Positions 5,158 through 5,302 of a DNA stretch of 5,302 nucleotides are shown here, one piece after another. The notes under the pieces were generated by a model. The model made no database searches. It saw only the letters and a list, made by a program, of their open reading frames with translations, and was not told where the DNA came from. Source of the stretch: Burkholderiales bacterium (GTDB taxonomy: Bacteria > Pseudomonadota > Gammaproteobacteria > Burkholderiales > Usitatibacteraceae). The number at the start of each line of letters is the position of its first letter. Position 1 is the first letter of the stretch. The translations under genes and the position numbers were made by a program. The stretch lies in contig JAJAYN010000276.1 of assembly GCA_026786225.1 (NCBI GenBank), positions 1 to 5,302 on the forward strand. Reading direction: 5' to 3'.

Positions 5158-5302
5158 TTAAGCGAGCCAATACACAAACACGAACAAACCCAGCCAAACG
5201 ACGTCAACAAAGTGCCAGTACCAAGCGACTGCCTCAAATGCAAAATGGTGCTCCGGCGTGAAATGTCCTTTGATACAACGGACAAGTATCACAGTCAACA
5301 TG
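5158..5302 (-). CDS. coxC: Cytochrome c oxidase subunit III, C-terminal end (partial, cut by window edge)
   Basis: The last 47 codons of the gene are present, ending in TAA at 5160-5158; the 5' part lies beyond the right edge. The translation reads MLTVILVRCIKGHF, then TPEHHFAFEAVAWYWHFVDV and VWLGLFVFVYWLA. The motif FEAVAWYWHFVDVVW followed by a hydrophobic last helix is the standard C-terminus of subunit III of heme-copper cytochrome c oxidase, also called ctaE. Subunit III is a membrane protein that stabilises the catalytic subunit I and contains bound lipid. Its presence confirms that the accessory genes serve an aa3-type cytochrome c oxidase, whose subunits I and II are expected further right. 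The Met at the edge is internal, not the start. Confidence 0.95.
   Translation of the reverse strand, partial: MLTVILVRCIKGHFTPEHHFAFEAVAWYWHFVDVVWLGLFVFVYWLA

Noticed and set aside
1..5302. Search by eye for tRNA or rRNA genes, CRISPR arrays, insertion sequences, riboswitches and phage remnants
   Set aside because: None was seen; nearly all of the window is coding, and no intergenic stretch exceeds 100 bases.

Overview
The window is 5.3 kb of gene-dense bacterial DNA of moderate GC. It holds the assembly-factor half of an aa3-type cytochrome c oxidase gene cluster. The order coxC end / DUF2909 / SURF1 / SCO-like thioredoxin-fold protein / ctaA / ctaB / SCO, together with the small twin-transmembrane DUF2909 protein and the lipoprotein form of SCO, points to a betaproteobacterium. 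This is inferred from gene content and order; I cannot name the genus.

Layout. A short BLUF blue-light sensor gene lies at the left edge on the + strand (14-463). It converges, with only 8 bases between the stops, on a six-gene minus-strand run read from right to left: SURF1 (4806-4045), an SCO-like membrane-anchored protein (4048-3464), ctaA (3432-2341), ctaB (2332-1424), SCO (1424-843) and a RidA/YoaB-like gene (822-472). SURF1 and the next gene overlap by 4 bases, ctaB and SCO by 1 base, and the other gaps are 8 to 31 bases, so this looks like one operon. A 77-base divergent intergenic region (4807-4883) separates SURF1 from a + strand DUF2909 gene (4884-5075). That gene converges on the 3' end of coxC (cytochrome oxidase subunit III), which is cut by the right edge. 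A strong bidirectional rho-independent terminator (5114-5143) sits between the two stops.

How the genes work together. CtaB farnesylates protoheme to heme O, CtaA oxidises heme O to heme A, and SURF1 helps place heme a in subunit I. SCO helps deliver copper to the CuA site of subunit II. The SCO-like protein between SURF1 and CtaA keeps a CxxxC pair but lacks the third SCO metal ligand. RidA at the operon tail is probably a housekeeping enamine/imine-clearing protein. BLUF has no evident functional link.

I see no undescribed defence, mobile or RNA system here. The less ordinary points are the His-lacking SCO-like protein and two perfect 20-bp palindromes inside ctaB and ctaA. The ctaB palindrome is also an 18-bp alternating purine-pyrimidine tract over the active-site codons.
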